Notes under the pieces: model-generated
What the model saw: the letters and a program-made list of their open reading frames with translations, nothing else
Databases searched by the model: none
What the model was told of the DNA's origin: nothing
Assembly (NCBI RefSeq): GCF_001593385.1
Contig: NZ_LUVZ01000001.1
Location: 744,001 to 808,000, forward strand
Origin: Chryseobacterium cucumeris
Lineage (GTDB): Bacteria > Bacteroidota > Bacteroidia > Flavobacteriales > Weeksellaceae
Reading direction: 5' to 3'
Length of the DNA stretch: 64,000 bases
Program-made: the position numbers and the translations under genes
Shown here: positions 19,301 to 25,778 of the stretch, piece by piece
Layout: each line of letters begins with the position of its first letter
Position numbering within the stretch: position 1 is the stretch's first letter

Positions 19301-19597
19301 TATCGAAATAAGATCACCATGCAGTCGGTAAATAATAGGAAGTCCGTTGGTAATATCCTTCAGACAGTTGTTGACAGAAGTATTTTCACATTTCACTCCT
19401 TTTACCTTCAGCTCTTTAATGTCTACCTTGGAATATGCCAGTCTCATTCCCGTTTTTCCGGCAAATTCTTCCAAAACTTCAATCAACGGTCTGTTGGCAG
19501 GTACAGAAAATGTTACTTTCTGCACCAGCTCCTGAGCTTCTGCGGCTACAGTAAAAAATAAGGCTGCTATGGTAATCCCACATTTCAAACTTTTCAT
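16310..19597 (-). CDS. TonB-dependent receptor with STN signalling domain
   Basis: A 1095-aa outer-membrane receptor: signal peptide (1-22), secretin/TonB N-terminal (STN) domain (about 28-100, FSVPANRPLIEVLEEFAGKT), carboxypeptidase-regulatory domain (about 112-190), plug (DVGGTLKRVTGI through ASFAGGYVEVRTKD, about 235-320) and a barrel ending SLSVNYTF. The STN domain is the part that contacts a FecR anti-sigma factor in trans-envelope signalling, and fecR starts 47 bp upstream on the same strand. Substrate is unknown; linkage to a beta-helix lipoprotein, T9SS cargo and a protease suggests a macromolecule or complex nutrient. Confidence 0.9.
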   Translation of the reverse strand: MKSLKCGITIAALFFTVAAEAQELVQKVTFSVPANRPLIEVLEEFAGKTGMRLAYSKVDIKELKVKGVKCENTSVNNCLKDITNGLPIIYRLHGDLISIKYESSNISALGNGRISGKIVDEVGNPITGAEVTVAQKTVVTDNNGDFTIDLPSGTYNLTIKAPKYNTLRVEKLSVTNKETNAVSFALNKASDKITDIKEVVITAARKADTQAGLLAQQKKAAQMSDGISAEQISKTPDSDVGGTLKRVTGITTIDNKYVVVRSMGERWNTAAMDGINLPSTEAYNQNFSFDIIPTAMVESVVVSKSATPDMNASFAGGYVEVRTKDIPNENFTTVTLGTSYNDQSAFKEFLTRKRGKYDYFGYDDGTRDFPKGLEPMNWTDPRFFEQSRQFTNDNFSTYKTRGDMGSNIQLALGRTYALKNNNKWGFAGAFVIRNEQNKLDIDHTGRGNWLDTTGMPDANGEIPFYNFKNSGASYNYNSTLAGMLNFGLQLGKNRISFRNSYTHIFDNTLTRVTGWNEYSTGSGMASNAELAYNYFYNGVIPNNDPAQIKNLDRPYTDNTNYPIFQTLLQNKLEGSHKIGNTEISWFAARTGVASDTKDYTQYITRYDFIGNEILTFHKIYNSGADFYRGYIENKETDYNYGASVKWDMDAGSFKNTIKTGYAGAIKNNTNQQQKFFLRVDENRDVPNSEKNYLTMYGSLADWFNGSHYVPGGIGWETKALYKNDKYEGEVNQHAVFVMFDNRWKKLRLVWGLRAEYFKYDLISQQLDPNDTKNVERAAVEDKPWQWMPSANFTYSPTNKINLRLAYNRSVIRPQFNERTGLPYFDPIANGLIYNTEMTSSVINNYDFKFEWFPGLGEIFSAGLYYKNIDRPIEREGHISSEGNLFLYNGNSKNAKLIGVEAEVRKSLGFIADVTFLEKLFISGNFTYNHTKVVAFKDLYKTGDNDETYEVKRPLYGQTPYAYNLGLIYDGNRLGMSFLYNAKGDQYITVGYAYKGEEIQRPYAVADAQISYKLLRNRNLEVKLNVRNIFNRVKEYYNNFNSYLAAKDGGGSNVGTEREAWDLLPGATDRYDKNIDKIMFRAYSGRMFSLSVNYTF

Positions 19598-19644
19598 ACT
19601 TAATAGTGTTCTCTTGATTATGATTATTTATTTTTTATAATGAT

Positions 19645-20613
19645 TTATTTCTTAAGGATATAGGTATTTTCTTTTTTCTGTACTTCCAGTCCCAGGATGA
19701 AAGCCAGTGATTCAATATTTTCTCCGACCGTTCCTCCCGTAAAATCCGCAGTAATTTTTTTATCTTCAGCTTCCTTAGGATATTGAACCTTTGTATGATA
19801 ATTGCTTTCCAGGACTACTACTACTTCTTTTAAAGGAACATCGTTAAAACTCAGAGACAATATTGCAGCAATTCTGTCTGCTGAATTTTTTACAGGTCTC
19901 AGTGAAATAACTGCCGTAGTATGAGCAATTCCGAAGTTGGTCCACTTCTGATTAGGCTTAAGGAAAGAAACAGGAACCCCGGGAGTGGATACAGCCACCT
20001 TTCCTTCATAAAGATCAACCGCTTTTCTCTTCCCGGACTGTGAGATTTTAAATACCGTTCCTAATACTTTGGTACTGAAACCATCAGCACGAACGATGAA
20101 TGGATGTGTTTTAGATTTTGCCACAGAGAAGATTGCATCTCCTTTTAAATCCACGACTCTGGTGGACGCAGGAAAAGATTTCTCTACAGTCAGTACAGCG
20201 CCTTGTAAAAGAGTAACCACAGATCCGTCTTCAAGACGAACAATACGATTTCCGGATTTTGCAATATATACGTCAGGCTTAATGAACATGGTGTAGGTAA
20301 ATATTCCGCCCAATGATAAAAGCAGAATAATAACTGCAGCCATTTTATAGAGATGTGTTGTAAAGCTTTTTACAGATGAAATAGAAATACTATCTGTTTG
20401 AGGAAAATAATACTCCAGTCCGGATAATACTCTTTCTTTGGATTCTTTCATATGAATAGCATCCAGATTTTTTTCTGTCTGAGTTCTCCATAGTCTTAAA
20501 AGTTTATTTTCTTTTTCAGAGATTGAGTCTTCCGAAACTTCCCGTTCCCAAAGTTTGAAAACAAAGGCTTCAATATTTTTATATGGTAAAAGTTTTTTCA
20601 TAAGGTCTTTCAT
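19645..20613 (-). CDS. FecR family anti-sigma factor
   Basis: A 322-aa inner-membrane protein: cytoplasmic N-terminal region (1-90), one transmembrane helix (MAAVIILLLSLGGIFTYTMF, about 91-110), periplasmic FecR domain (GNRIVRLEDGSVVTLLQGAVLTVEKSF, then GDAIFSVAKSKTHPFIV) and a C-terminal DUF4974-type domain (SFNDVPLKEVVVVLESNYHTKVQ). It should hold the sigma factor inactive until the loaded TBDR signals through its STN domain. The sigma gene is divergent rather than in the same operon. Confidence 0.9.
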   Translation of the reverse strand: MKDLMKKLLPYKNIEAFVFKLWEREVSEDSISEKENKLLRLWRTQTEKNLDAIHMKESKERVLSGLEYYFPQTDSISISSVKSFTTHLYKMAAVIILLLSLGGIFTYTMFIKPDVYIAKSGNRIVRLEDGSVVTLLQGAVLTVEKSFPASTRVVDLKGDAIFSVAKSKTHPFIVRADGFSTKVLGTVFKISQSGKRKAVDLYEGKVAVSTPGVPVSFLKPNQKWTNFGIAHTTAVISLRPVKNSADRIAAILSLSFNDVPLKEVVVVLESNYHTKVQYPKEAEDKKITADFTGGTVGENIESLAFILGLEVQKKENTYILKK

Positions 20614-20824
20614 GTATTCACAGATACTTCTATCTATAAGACAGAGAAAATGAAAAACTTCCCCAGGGTATTCTTAACGTTATATTCACATTACAACCAA
20701 ATTGTTAATAATTTTCATCCTTTTTCACATTTACTCAACATTAACGTCATATTTGAGTCCTGTTTTTCAGAAATATTTAATCTTATCACACCCAAAGTTC
20801 ACAAAAAGTTAATTTTCCTTTAGG

Positions 20825-20832
20825 TAATTTTG
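20825..20832 (+). promoter_or_regulatory. -7 box of sigma factor gene
   Basis: TAATTTTG matches TAnnTTTG. The ATG at 20842 is 10 bp downstream, so the transcript would have almost no leader. The TTG at 20830 lies inside this box and is rejected as a start. Confidence 0.5.
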
Positions 20833-20841
20833 TATCACAAT

Positions 20842-21468
20842 ATGAGCCCAACAGACTATATATTATTAAAGAAAATAAAATCAGGCGACCGTCCTGCATT
20901 TATGCTGCTGTATGACCGATACTGGGATAGTCTATATCGCTTTGTTTTTGTACGGACACGGGATAAAGAAGTCTCTGAAGAAATTCTTCAGAATCTATGG
21001 ATGAAGATTCTTGAAAATACAGATGTGATACAAACCGATGAAACAGAAAGTGCCAAAGGCTACCTTCTCCGTCATCTTCATTACCGGATTATTGATTTTT
21101 ATAACAGCTACAAAAAAGCTCCTCCTACTCTGAGTATTGACGAGTTTGATATTCCGAATGAAATTGAAATGGCAGATTCAGATTATTTTGAAATTCTTGA
21201 GGAAAATGAAATTTCTGCTTTGTTATCCATGATTGATGAGGTGGTTTCTCAGCTTCCCTCAACAGAGCAACAGGTCTACGATATGAGAATCAGGAAAAAT
21301 ATGTCGGTCAATGAAACAGCAGAAGCACTGGGAATCAGCAACAAGACCGTGAGCAATAAGCTAAGCAAAGCTTTGGGAGAAATCCGTGAACAACTGAATC
21401 CGGAGTATAAGTCTTCTAAAAAGCTGGTTTCTATTTTGTTATTGATGGAGGTGTTGACGAAGTATTGA
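20842..21468 (+). CDS. ECF-type RNA polymerase sigma factor
   Basis: A 208-aa sigma-70 family protein from the ATG at 20842. Region 2 is seen in DRPAFMLLYDRYWDSLYRFVFVRTRDKEVSEEILQNLWMKI and region 4 in LPSTEQQVYDMRIRKNMSVNETAEALGISNKTVSNKLSKALGEIR. Its partner is the divergent FecR anti-sigma factor, 228 bp away. When released it should transcribe the fecR-TBDR operon. The C-terminus ends in a short hydrophobic stretch (VSILLLMEVLTKY), common in Bacteroidota ECF factors. The gene runs into a tandem-repeat array. Confidence 0.9.
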   Translation: MSPTDYILLKKIKSGDRPAFMLLYDRYWDSLYRFVFVRTRDKEVSEEILQNLWMKILENTDVIQTDETESAKGYLLRHLHYRIIDFYNSYKKAPPTLSIDEFDIPNEIEMADSDYFEILEENEISALLSMIDEVVSQLPSTEQQVYDMRIRKNMSVNETAEALGISNKTVSNKLSKALGEIREQLNPEYKSSKKLVSILLLMEVLTKY

Positions 21469-21501
21469 TTTTGGGGTTCGGGATGCGAGATGCGAGGATA
21501 T

Positions 21502-21981
21502 GTCAATAGTCAATTTGCTGTGCAGTCAATAGTCCATTTTGTAACATCATTTAACATTCACAGCGGAGCGGATTCACCTTTCACCTTTCACTTTAATGTC
21601 AATAGTCAATTTGCTACGCAGTCAATAGTCAATTTTTATAACACCTGTTAAAATTCACAGCGAAGCGGATTCACCTTTCACCTTTCACTTTTAAAGTCAA
21701 TAGTCAATTTGCTACGCAGTCAATAGTCAATTTTTATAACACCTGTTAAAATTCACAGCGAAGCGGATTCACCTTTCACCTTTCACTTTTAAAGTCAATA
21801 GTCAATTTGCTTCGCAGTCAATAGTCAATTTTTATAACACCTGTTAAATTCACAGCGGAGCGGATTCACCTTTCACCTTTCACTTTAATGTCAATAGTCA
21901 ATTTGCTGCGCAGTCAATAGTCAATTTTTATAACACCTGTTAAAATTCACAGCGAAGCGGATTGACTATTCACTATTCACC
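21502..21981. repeat. Five-copy 96-98 bp tandem repeat array
   Basis: Copies start at 21502, 21598, 21696, 21794 and 21890 (periods 96, 98, 98, 96). Each copy holds GTCAATAGTCAATTTGCT, a variable GCTNCGC core (GTG, ACG, ACG, TCG, GCG), a second GTCAATAGTCAATTTT, then AACACCTGTTAAA and CAGCGRAGCGGATTCACC followed by TTTCACC repeats. GCTTCGC-type and GCGAAGC-type words are complementary, so each unit can form a hairpin. The last copy ends in GACTATTCACTATTCACC, overlapping the 3' end of the HAD gene. No coding potential seen. Confidence 0.9.
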
Positions 21982-22620
21982 AAATACCGGCAGAAAAATG
22001 GTATTAAAATCCATGATTTTAAAATCGGCAAGATTTGAATCTAAATTTTCGTCATTATTGGTGAAAATGATAGTCTGCATTCCTGCTTCTTTTGCTGCTT
22101 TAAGCCCTGACTGACTGTCTTCAATGGCAATACAGTGTTCCGGAGAAACTCCCAAATTTTTTGCAGAAGTAAGATACACGGCAGGATGAGGTTTTCCCTG
22201 ATTTTCAAACTCTGATGAGTGAATGGTATCAAACAGGTCATGAATCTGAAGCTTTTCAAGCACCGCATGTGCTACACGTAAAGGAGCATTGGTAGCCAGC
22301 CCTATTTTGTAGTCCTTGTTCTTAAGATTTTTAATAAACTTCTCTACACCAGACATGGTACAGTTTTCGGTTTGTATCATTTCGATTACTCTTGTAACCA
22401 CTTTATTTTCCAGATCAGAGGCATCAAAATTTTCCCAGGGAAATCTTTTATACCAGAATTCGGTAACTTCCTGAGTGGTCATATACTTTGTTTGTGCCGC
22501 AAGATCATCCGTAACCTGCACTCCATAAGATGAAAATACATCCAGTTCTGCCTGGGTCCAGAATTTTTCTGAGTCTACCAGAACACCATCCATGTCAAAT
22601 ATTACTGCTTTTACAACCAT
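21973..22620 (-). CDS. HAD family phosphatase (HxpB/beta-phosphoglucomutase-like)
   Basis: A 215-aa HAD hydrolase. Motif I is FDMDGVLVDSE (nucleophile Asp9, acid/base Asp11), motif II Thr in GLATNAP, motif III Lys in GKPHPAVYL, motif IV EDSQSG. The FW..AELDVFSSYGVQV cap resembles hexitol/2-deoxyglucose-6-phosphatases (HxpB/YniC), so a sugar-phosphate phosphatase is likely. The final codons and TAG stop (GGT GAA TAG) lie at the edge of the tandem repeat array. The SufR-like gene starts upstream on the same strand with a 21-bp gap. Confidence 0.85.
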   Translation of the reverse strand: MVVKAVIFDMDGVLVDSEKFWTQAELDVFSSYGVQVTDDLAAQTKYMTTQEVTEFWYKRFPWENFDASDLENKVVTRVIEMIQTENCTMSGVEKFIKNLKNKDYKIGLATNAPLRVAHAVLEKLQIHDLFDTIHSSEFENQGKPHPAVYLTSAKNLGVSPEHCIAIEDSQSGLKAAKEAGMQTIIFTNNDENLDSNLADFKIMDFNTIFLPVFGE

Positions 22621-22641
22621 TTTTTAATGATAAATGATAAG

Positions 22642-23262
22642 TTATTGGCTGATTTTATACACGCAGCGCTGTCCACCGGAAATAATGTGATCTACTCTTT
22701 CCACTTTATACTCCTTCCCTATCAAAGATTGGAAATTGGATAATTCTGCCCGACAGAAGCCCTGACATTCGGTTGCAGCCGCACATATCGGACAATGGTT
22801 TTCAATCAGAAAATAGTCTGTGCCTTCTTTTTTCCATTCTGCCATATAGCCTTCATCACTACGGACTTTTGCAAGAGATTCAAGACGCTGCTCCAGAGAT
22901 TTTGTCTTGGAAAGTACTTTTTCATACCGTTCATGGGTGTTTTTTTCCCGGTCACTGATCAATAATTCCAAAGCATTTTCCCCTAAAAGATTTTTCACTG
23001 ATTTCAAAATCTGAACGGTCACATCTGCGTGCGTATCCGGGAATTGAGACAGTCCTTTCTCTGTAAGCGTATAATAAGTAGAAGGACGGCCAACTCCTTC
23101 ACTCTTCACCGAAGACCGGATCAATCCTTCCTGAGCAAGGTTGAGCAAGTGTTTTCTTGCGCCTTCTTTAGTTATTGACAATTCTTCAGCAATAAGAAGG
23201 GAGGTAGCTTCACCCCTCATCTTTAAAAACATCAGAATACGATCTGCTGCCGGCTTCTTCAT
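22642..23262 (-). CDS. SufR-like iron-sulfur transcriptional regulator
   Basis: A 206-aa regulator with an N-terminal winged HTH (SLLIAEELSITKEGARKHLLNLAQEGLI, then GRPSTYYTLTEKG) and a C-terminal cysteine cluster: Cys157, Cys160, Cys166, Cys170 (HCPICAAATECQGFC) and Cys200 (GGQRCVYKI). This matches the COG2345/SufR family, in which the cysteines bind a 4Fe-4S cluster and the protein represses Fe-S assembly genes. Here the divergent neighbours are superoxide dismutase, DUF2480, FMN reductase and ferredoxin, with a SufR-type palindrome in their promoter. The name SufR is by similarity; no suf genes are in the window. Confidence 0.82.
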   Translation of the reverse strand: MKKPAADRILMFLKMRGEATSLLIAEELSITKEGARKHLLNLAQEGLIRSSVKSEGVGRPSTYYTLTEKGLSQFPDTHADVTVQILKSVKNLLGENALELLISDREKNTHERYEKVLSKTKSLEQRLESLAKVRSDEGYMAEWKKEGTDYFLIENHCPICAAATECQGFCRAELSNFQSLIGKEYKVERVDHIISGGQRCVYKISQ

Positions 23263-23276
23263 TTGACAATATTTAG

Positions 23277-23297
23277 GTTGTTTTATTTTTCAACAAC
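23277..23297. promoter_or_regulatory. Possible second regulator site at its own promoter
   Basis: The 11-mer GTTGTTTTATT (23277-23287), identical to one arm of the sod operator, faces CAACAAC (23291-23297) 15 bp before the regulator's ATG. The half-sites point the other way from CAAC-N6-GTTG, so autoregulation is possible but less certain. Confidence 0.4.
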
Positions 23298-23380
23298 AAA
23301 TATAGTCATTTTCTATAATTTCAAAAAAACAAAGCTAAAATAAAGATTTACAATATCTTATTGATTCAAATCACAAAAGC

Positions 23381-23408
23381 AATAAAACAACATAAAAGTT
23401 GTTTTATT
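23381..23408. promoter_or_regulatory. CAAC-N6-GTTG operator of sod operon
   Basis: Perfect 11-bp arms AATAAAACAAC and GTTGTTTTATT are separated by ATAAAA. The core CAAC-N6-GTTG is the form I recall for cyanobacterial SufR binding sites. The right arm covers the -33 TTG of the sod promoter, so binding should block transcription. Confidence 0.72.
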
Positions 23409-23428
23409 AAAATATATTTCTACCTTTG
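23399..23428 (+). promoter_or_regulatory. sod operon promoter
   Basis: TTG (23399-23401), 19 bp, then TACCTTTG (23421-23428): a full match to the Bacteroidota promoter consensus. The start codon is 28 bp further on. Confidence 0.75.
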
Positions 23429-23456
23429 TGGCACAATAATCAAAAAAATAAATACG

Positions 23457-24083
23457 ATGAACCCATTTACATTACCACAATTGCCTTATGCTTATGATGC
23501 TCTGGCTCCTTTTATAGATAAAGAGACAATGACGATTCACCATCAGAAACATCATCAGGCTTATGTAGATAATCTGAATGCAGCATTGGCACAAACCAAC
23601 GAAACGAATCCTGATCTGGATTCCTTATTGCAAAGAATCAGCGAATACAGTCCTGCTGTAAGAAATAATGGTGGCGGCCACTATAACCATTCTTTATTCT
23701 GGGAAATTCTTTCCCCTCAACCTAAGCTTATTCCTCAAGGGATGCTTCATGATGATATTACAGCCACTTTCGGAAGTCTTGACAATCTAAAAGCAGAAAT
23801 GAAAAAAACAGGTTTGTCGCAGTTCGGTTCGGGATGGGTATGGTTATTTGTAAAATTCAACGGATCACTGGCCATCAGCTCTACTCCTAATCAGGATAAT
23901 CCGATGATGGATATTCTTCCCACAAACAGAGGTTTTCCGATTCTGGGAATAGATGTCTGGGAGCATGCCTATTACTTGAATTATCAGAATAAACGTGCAG
24001 ATTACCTTGATGCTTTCTGGTCTGTACTAGATTGGTCTGCTGTAGAAAGAAAATATGAAGAAGCTTTATCAAAAGTGAGATAA
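23457..24083 (+). CDS. Superoxide dismutase (Fe/Mn family)
   Basis: A 208-aa cytoplasmic enzyme (no signal peptide) from the ATG at 23457; a longer frame from 23361 would run through the operator and promoter. Family motifs: TIHHQKHHQAYVDNLN (metal ligand His28), NNGGGHYNHSLFW (second His), GSGWVWL, and DVWEHAYYLNYQNKRADYLDAFW (Asp and His ligands). GGGHYNHSLFW is of the Mn or cambialistic kind rather than classical Fe. It converts superoxide to peroxide and oxygen. It is first in a cluster with DUF2480, FMN reductase and ferredoxin under a SufR-like operator. Confidence 0.92.
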   Translation: MNPFTLPQLPYAYDALAPFIDKETMTIHHQKHHQAYVDNLNAALAQTNETNPDLDSLLQRISEYSPAVRNNGGGHYNHSLFWEILSPQPKLIPQGMLHDDITATFGSLDNLKAEMKKTGLSQFGSGWVWLFVKFNGSLAISSTPNQDNPMMDILPTNRGFPILGIDVWEHAYYLNYQNKRADYLDAFWSVLDWSAVERKYEEALSKVR

Positions 24084-24106
24084 GTAACACTAAAAGTAAA
24101 CTAACT

Positions 24107-24607
24107 ATGACTGAGGAAAATTTTATCAATAAAGCAAAGGCTTCAGGCATTATTGCCCTTGACCTTTCAGAATACAAACCCACTACGGAAATTGTAGAAC
24201 TGGATATCAAAGATCATCTTTTCATGGGAATGATTGTCAAGGAGAAAGAATTTAAGGAATCAATTGCTGTGGTGGATTTTTCTATATACAATGAAAAAGC
24301 AGTAGGAATTATCTGTTCTACGGATGCCATTATTCCTCCCTGGGCTTATATGCTGATTATGGAAAAATTATTTCCTTATGCTTCTTATGTAGATTTAAAT
24401 AACGCAGAAACAATACTGCTCGATCTCTGGAAACGACGTCTCATTTATGCTGATCTTAAACGGTATAAAAATCAGAAAGTGGTGGTCCGTGCAAGTACCA
24501 GTCATGATCCTGCTTTGTATTTATTAGCAGCAGGATTATTAAAACCTCTGGTAAAAACATTGATGTACGGCGAGATAGGGTTACCTAAAGTAATTTTTAA
24601 ACAATAA
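24107..24607 (+). CDS. DUF2480 family protein
   Basis: A 166-aa soluble protein matching the DUF2480 family (IIALDLSEYKPTTEIVELDIKDHLFMGMIVKEKEFK, AVGIICSTDAIIPPWAYMLI, VVVRASTSHDPALYLLAAGLLKPLVKTLMYGE). Function is unknown. In Flavobacteriia I recall DUF2480 genes beside SUF iron-sulfur genes, which fits the SufR-like regulator here. The gene is 23 bp after sod and 4 bp before the FMN reductase gene, so clearly in the same operon. Confidence 0.82.
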   Translation: MTEENFINKAKASGIIALDLSEYKPTTEIVELDIKDHLFMGMIVKEKEFKESIAVVDFSIYNEKAVGIICSTDAIIPPWAYMLIMEKLFPYASYVDLNNAETILLDLWKRRLIYADLKRYKNQKVVVRASTSHDPALYLLAAGLLKPLVKTLMYGEIGLPKVIFKQ

Positions 24608-24611
24608 AAAA

Positions 24612-25169
24612 ATGAAAGCTATCATATTCAACGGATCACTGGAAAGAAGAACTTTATCTACTTCCGGACTGATTTCAGATTATTTTTCAGAACGTCTGAA
24701 AACGCTGGGAATTCACACGAATATTTTTACCCTTGCTGATTCTGGAATCCCTTTATTCGATGTTACTCTCAACAAAACTCCTTTGGCTGTAGAACGTATG
24801 ACTCAGATGTTCACTGATGCTGATTTGCATATCTGGCTGGCTCCTCTTTACCACGGAAGTATTCCTGGAGTGATGAAAAACTGTCTGGACTGGCTTGAAG
24901 TAACTGCCAACAGATACGAACCTTATCTTACGGATAAAACTGTGGGGCTGGTATGCTGGGCAGATGGTCTGCAGGCCATGCAGGGAATCAATGCCATGGA
25001 TTCTATTGCCAAATCATTGCGTGCATGGCCATTGCCATTTAGCGTTCCCATTGTCAGGTCATCATTATTTACGGATGAGCAATCCACTCAAATTTCGGAT
25101 CTGTATTCCGATAAGTTTGACAAACTTATCAGCATTGCAGCTTCTAAAAAAATTGCCATTATTGACTAA
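24612..25169 (+). CDS. NADPH-dependent FMN reductase family flavoprotein
   Basis: A 185-aa flavodoxin-fold protein. The FMN phosphate-binding loop is at the N-terminus (IIFNGSLERRTLSTS), followed by LHIWLAPLYHGSIPGVMKNCLDWLE, the conserved dinucleotide/FMN contact of the family. Members reduce flavins, quinones, azo compounds or ferric chelates with NAD(P)H. In this operon it may supply reduced flavin or keep Fe-S metabolism going under oxidative stress; that is inferred from neighbours. Confidence 0.83.
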   Translation: MKAIIFNGSLERRTLSTSGLISDYFSERLKTLGIHTNIFTLADSGIPLFDVTLNKTPLAVERMTQMFTDADLHIWLAPLYHGSIPGVMKNCLDWLEVTANRYEPYLTDKTVGLVCWADGLQAMQGINAMDSIAKSLRAWPLPFSVPIVRSSLFTDEQSTQISDLYSDKFDKLISIAASKKIAIID

Positions 25170-25339
25170 GTACCGGCAGAAATTGCTGCATATTAATGAT
25201 TTAAATAAAAAATAGCACACTTTATGCTGCTTATTTTCAAAGAACAGTGTTAAACTGCTGTCATTTAAGTTTAGCAGGGATTTCAGAATCGTTCAACGTT
25301 GACGGAATCCCTTTTTTAAACCCTTTAAATTCAAACAAT

Positions 25340-25690
25340 ATGGCTATAAAAATAACAGATGCCTGTATCAACTGTGGAGCCTGTGAACCTGAATGCCCCA
25401 ACTCAGCCATTTACGAAGGTGCTATCGACTGGCGCTGGAAAGACAAAACCAAGCTTTCAGGGCATATTACATTCCCCGACGGCACAAAAGGTGATGCTGA
25501 GGCTTACCATCCTGCTGTCTCAGATGAAGTGTATTATATCGTATCCGGAAAATGTACAGAGTGTAAAGGCTTTCATGAAGAGCCTCAATGTAAGGCTGTA
25601 TGCCCTGTAGACTGCTGTGTGGATGATCCTGATCACAGGGAAACGGAAGAAGTACTATTGGACAGACAAAAATTCATGCACAGTGCTTAA
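25340..25690 (+). CDS. 4Fe-4S dicluster ferredoxin
   Basis: A 116-aa ferredoxin from the ATG at 25340. The first cluster motif is Cys9-x2-Cys12-x2-Cys15-x3-Cys19-Pro (CINCGACEPECP). The second is Cys72-x2-Cys75-x8-Cys84-x3-Cys88-Pro (CTECKGFHEEPQCKAVCP), the spacing of YfhL-type ferredoxins, with an insert of about 50 residues between the motifs. It carries low-potential electrons in the cytoplasm. It lies 170 bp behind the FMN reductase gene, so it may have its own promoter, and it ends before a strong terminator. Confidence 0.88.
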   Translation: MAIKITDACINCGACEPECPNSAIYEGAIDWRWKDKTKLSGHITFPDGTKGDAEAYHPAVSDEVYYIVSGKCTECKGFHEEPQCKAVCPVDCCVDDPDHRETEEVLLDRQKFMHSA

Positions 25691-25722
25691 TCAGCTTCTA
25701 TCTTTTATATTTAATTTCAATA

Positions 25723-25749
25723 AAGGCGGGTTTTTAACCCGCCTTCTTT
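25723..25749 (+). terminator. Intrinsic terminator after ferredoxin gene
   Basis: A perfect 10-bp stem AAGGCGGGTT / AACCCGCCTT with a TTT loop, followed by CTTT. It lies between the ferredoxin gene and the convergent reductase gene. Confidence 0.8.
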
Positions 25750-25778
25750 ATCATTTTTTATCTGGTATTAGCACAAAG

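Noticed and set aside
21502..21981. CRISPR array
   Set aside because: Units are 96-98 bp and almost fully repeated; there are no spacers of unique sequence and no cas genes.
23361..23456. Longer start for superoxide dismutase
   Set aside because: The extra codons run through the operator and promoter, and SOD proteins begin near the ATG at 23457.
25247..25339. Longer start for the ferredoxin
   Set aside because: The added 31 residues are not ferredoxin-like; the ATG at 25340 places the first cluster at the usual distance from the N-terminus.
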